From an uncultured beta proteobacterium (GTDB lineage: Bacteria > Pseudomonadota > Gammaproteobacteria > Burkholderiales > Burkholderiaceae_C): a stretch of 63,467 nucleotides of DNA. The number at the start of each line of letters is the position of its first letter. Positions within the stretch are counted from its first letter, which is position 1. The notes beneath the pieces are model-generated. The model was not told the DNA's origin. It made no database searches and worked only from the letters and a program-made list of their open reading frames with translations. Shown here piece after piece: positions 63,391-63,467 of the stretch. The translations under genes and the position numbers were made by a program. The stretch spans positions 1 through 63,467 of the forward strand of contig CAIKMZ010000147.1 of NCBI GenBank assembly GCA_903828665.1. The letters run 5' to 3'.

Positions 63391-63467
63391 GGAGTGGTAG
63401 TTCAGTTGGTTAGAATACCGGCCTGTCACGCCGGGGGTCGCGGGTTCGAGTCCCGTCCACTCCGCCA
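63391..63467 (+). tRNA. tRNA-Asp(GTC)
   Basis: 77-nt tRNA with encoded CCA, ending on the last base of the window. The acceptor stem GGAGTGG/CCACTCC is perfect. The anticodon stem CCGGC/GCCGG closes CTGTCAC, anticodon GTC. A competing inverted repeat CTACCA-GGAG-TGGTAG (63385-63400) spans its 5' processing site. Confidence 0.98.

Overview
The window looks like the core chromosome of a GC-rich betaproteobacterium of the order Burkholderiales, most likely Comamonadaceae-like (Rhodoferax/Polaromonas-type); the family-level guess is inference. The basis is gene order: rpsB-tsf-pyrH-frr-uppS-cdsA-ispC-rseP-bamA-skp-lpxD-fabZ-lpxA-lpxB-rnhB, carAB-greA, rlmE-ftsH-folP-glmM, folC-SPOR-cvpA-purF-metZ, and gltX followed by a tRNA-Ala/Glu/Asp operon. 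Coding is dense. No gap between genes exceeds about 210 bp. I saw no insertion sequence, prophage, CRISPR array, rRNA or integron.

Layout. 0-4.8 kb: rimO, a tRNA-Leu on the minus strand with its own terminator and -10, RNase R, and an SDR oxidoreductase. 4.8-9.9 kb, minus strand: NAD(P)HX repair enzyme, an MBL-fold hydrolase, and an amidase-dadA pair. 9.9-25.4 kb: one long plus-strand array for translation (S2, EF-Ts, ribosome recycling), UMP kinase, isoprenoid carrier, phospholipid, outer-membrane and lipid A synthesis, ending in rnhB and a SpoU methyltransferase. 25.4-31 kb: carAB, greA and a small membrane protein. 31-37 kb: yhbY divergent from rlmE, then ftsH behind a good sigma-32-like promoter, folP, glmM and a GNAT protein. 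37-41 kb: a degenerate HD-GYP-like gene behind yajQ, then murB, ppnP and an NDUFA9-like protein.

41-51 kb is the most accessory-looking part. A LacI-family repressor diverges from gluconokinase over two GATAnCGCTATC-type operators. The kinase is followed by a complete four-gene sugar ABC importer. Facing it is a minus-strand D-galactonate operon (dgoK-dgoA-dgoD), and divergent from that is uxuA. Together they predict uptake of a sugar or sugar acid and breakdown of gluconate, galactonate and mannonate. 51-56 kb holds a nitronate monooxygenase-like gene, an acyl-CoA synthetase, a DTW-domain tRNA-modification protein and argG. 56-63.5 kb holds folC, a SPOR protein, cvpA, purF, metZ, gltX and the tRNA operon, with the last base of tRNA-Asp at the window edge.

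No obviously new protein system was found. The most unusual signals are RNA-level: (1) the leader and spacers of the terminal tRNA operon carry repeated GNRA-capped hairpins, one spacer with a possible pseudoknot, and some hairpins overlap mature tRNA 5' ends; (2) a strongly structured rpsB leader that may be an S2 autoregulatory element; (3) a 9-bp inverted repeat that would bury the ppnP start codon. At protein level the notable case is the yajQ/degenerate HD-GYP pair. All folds were judged by eye, without energy calculation or alignment.
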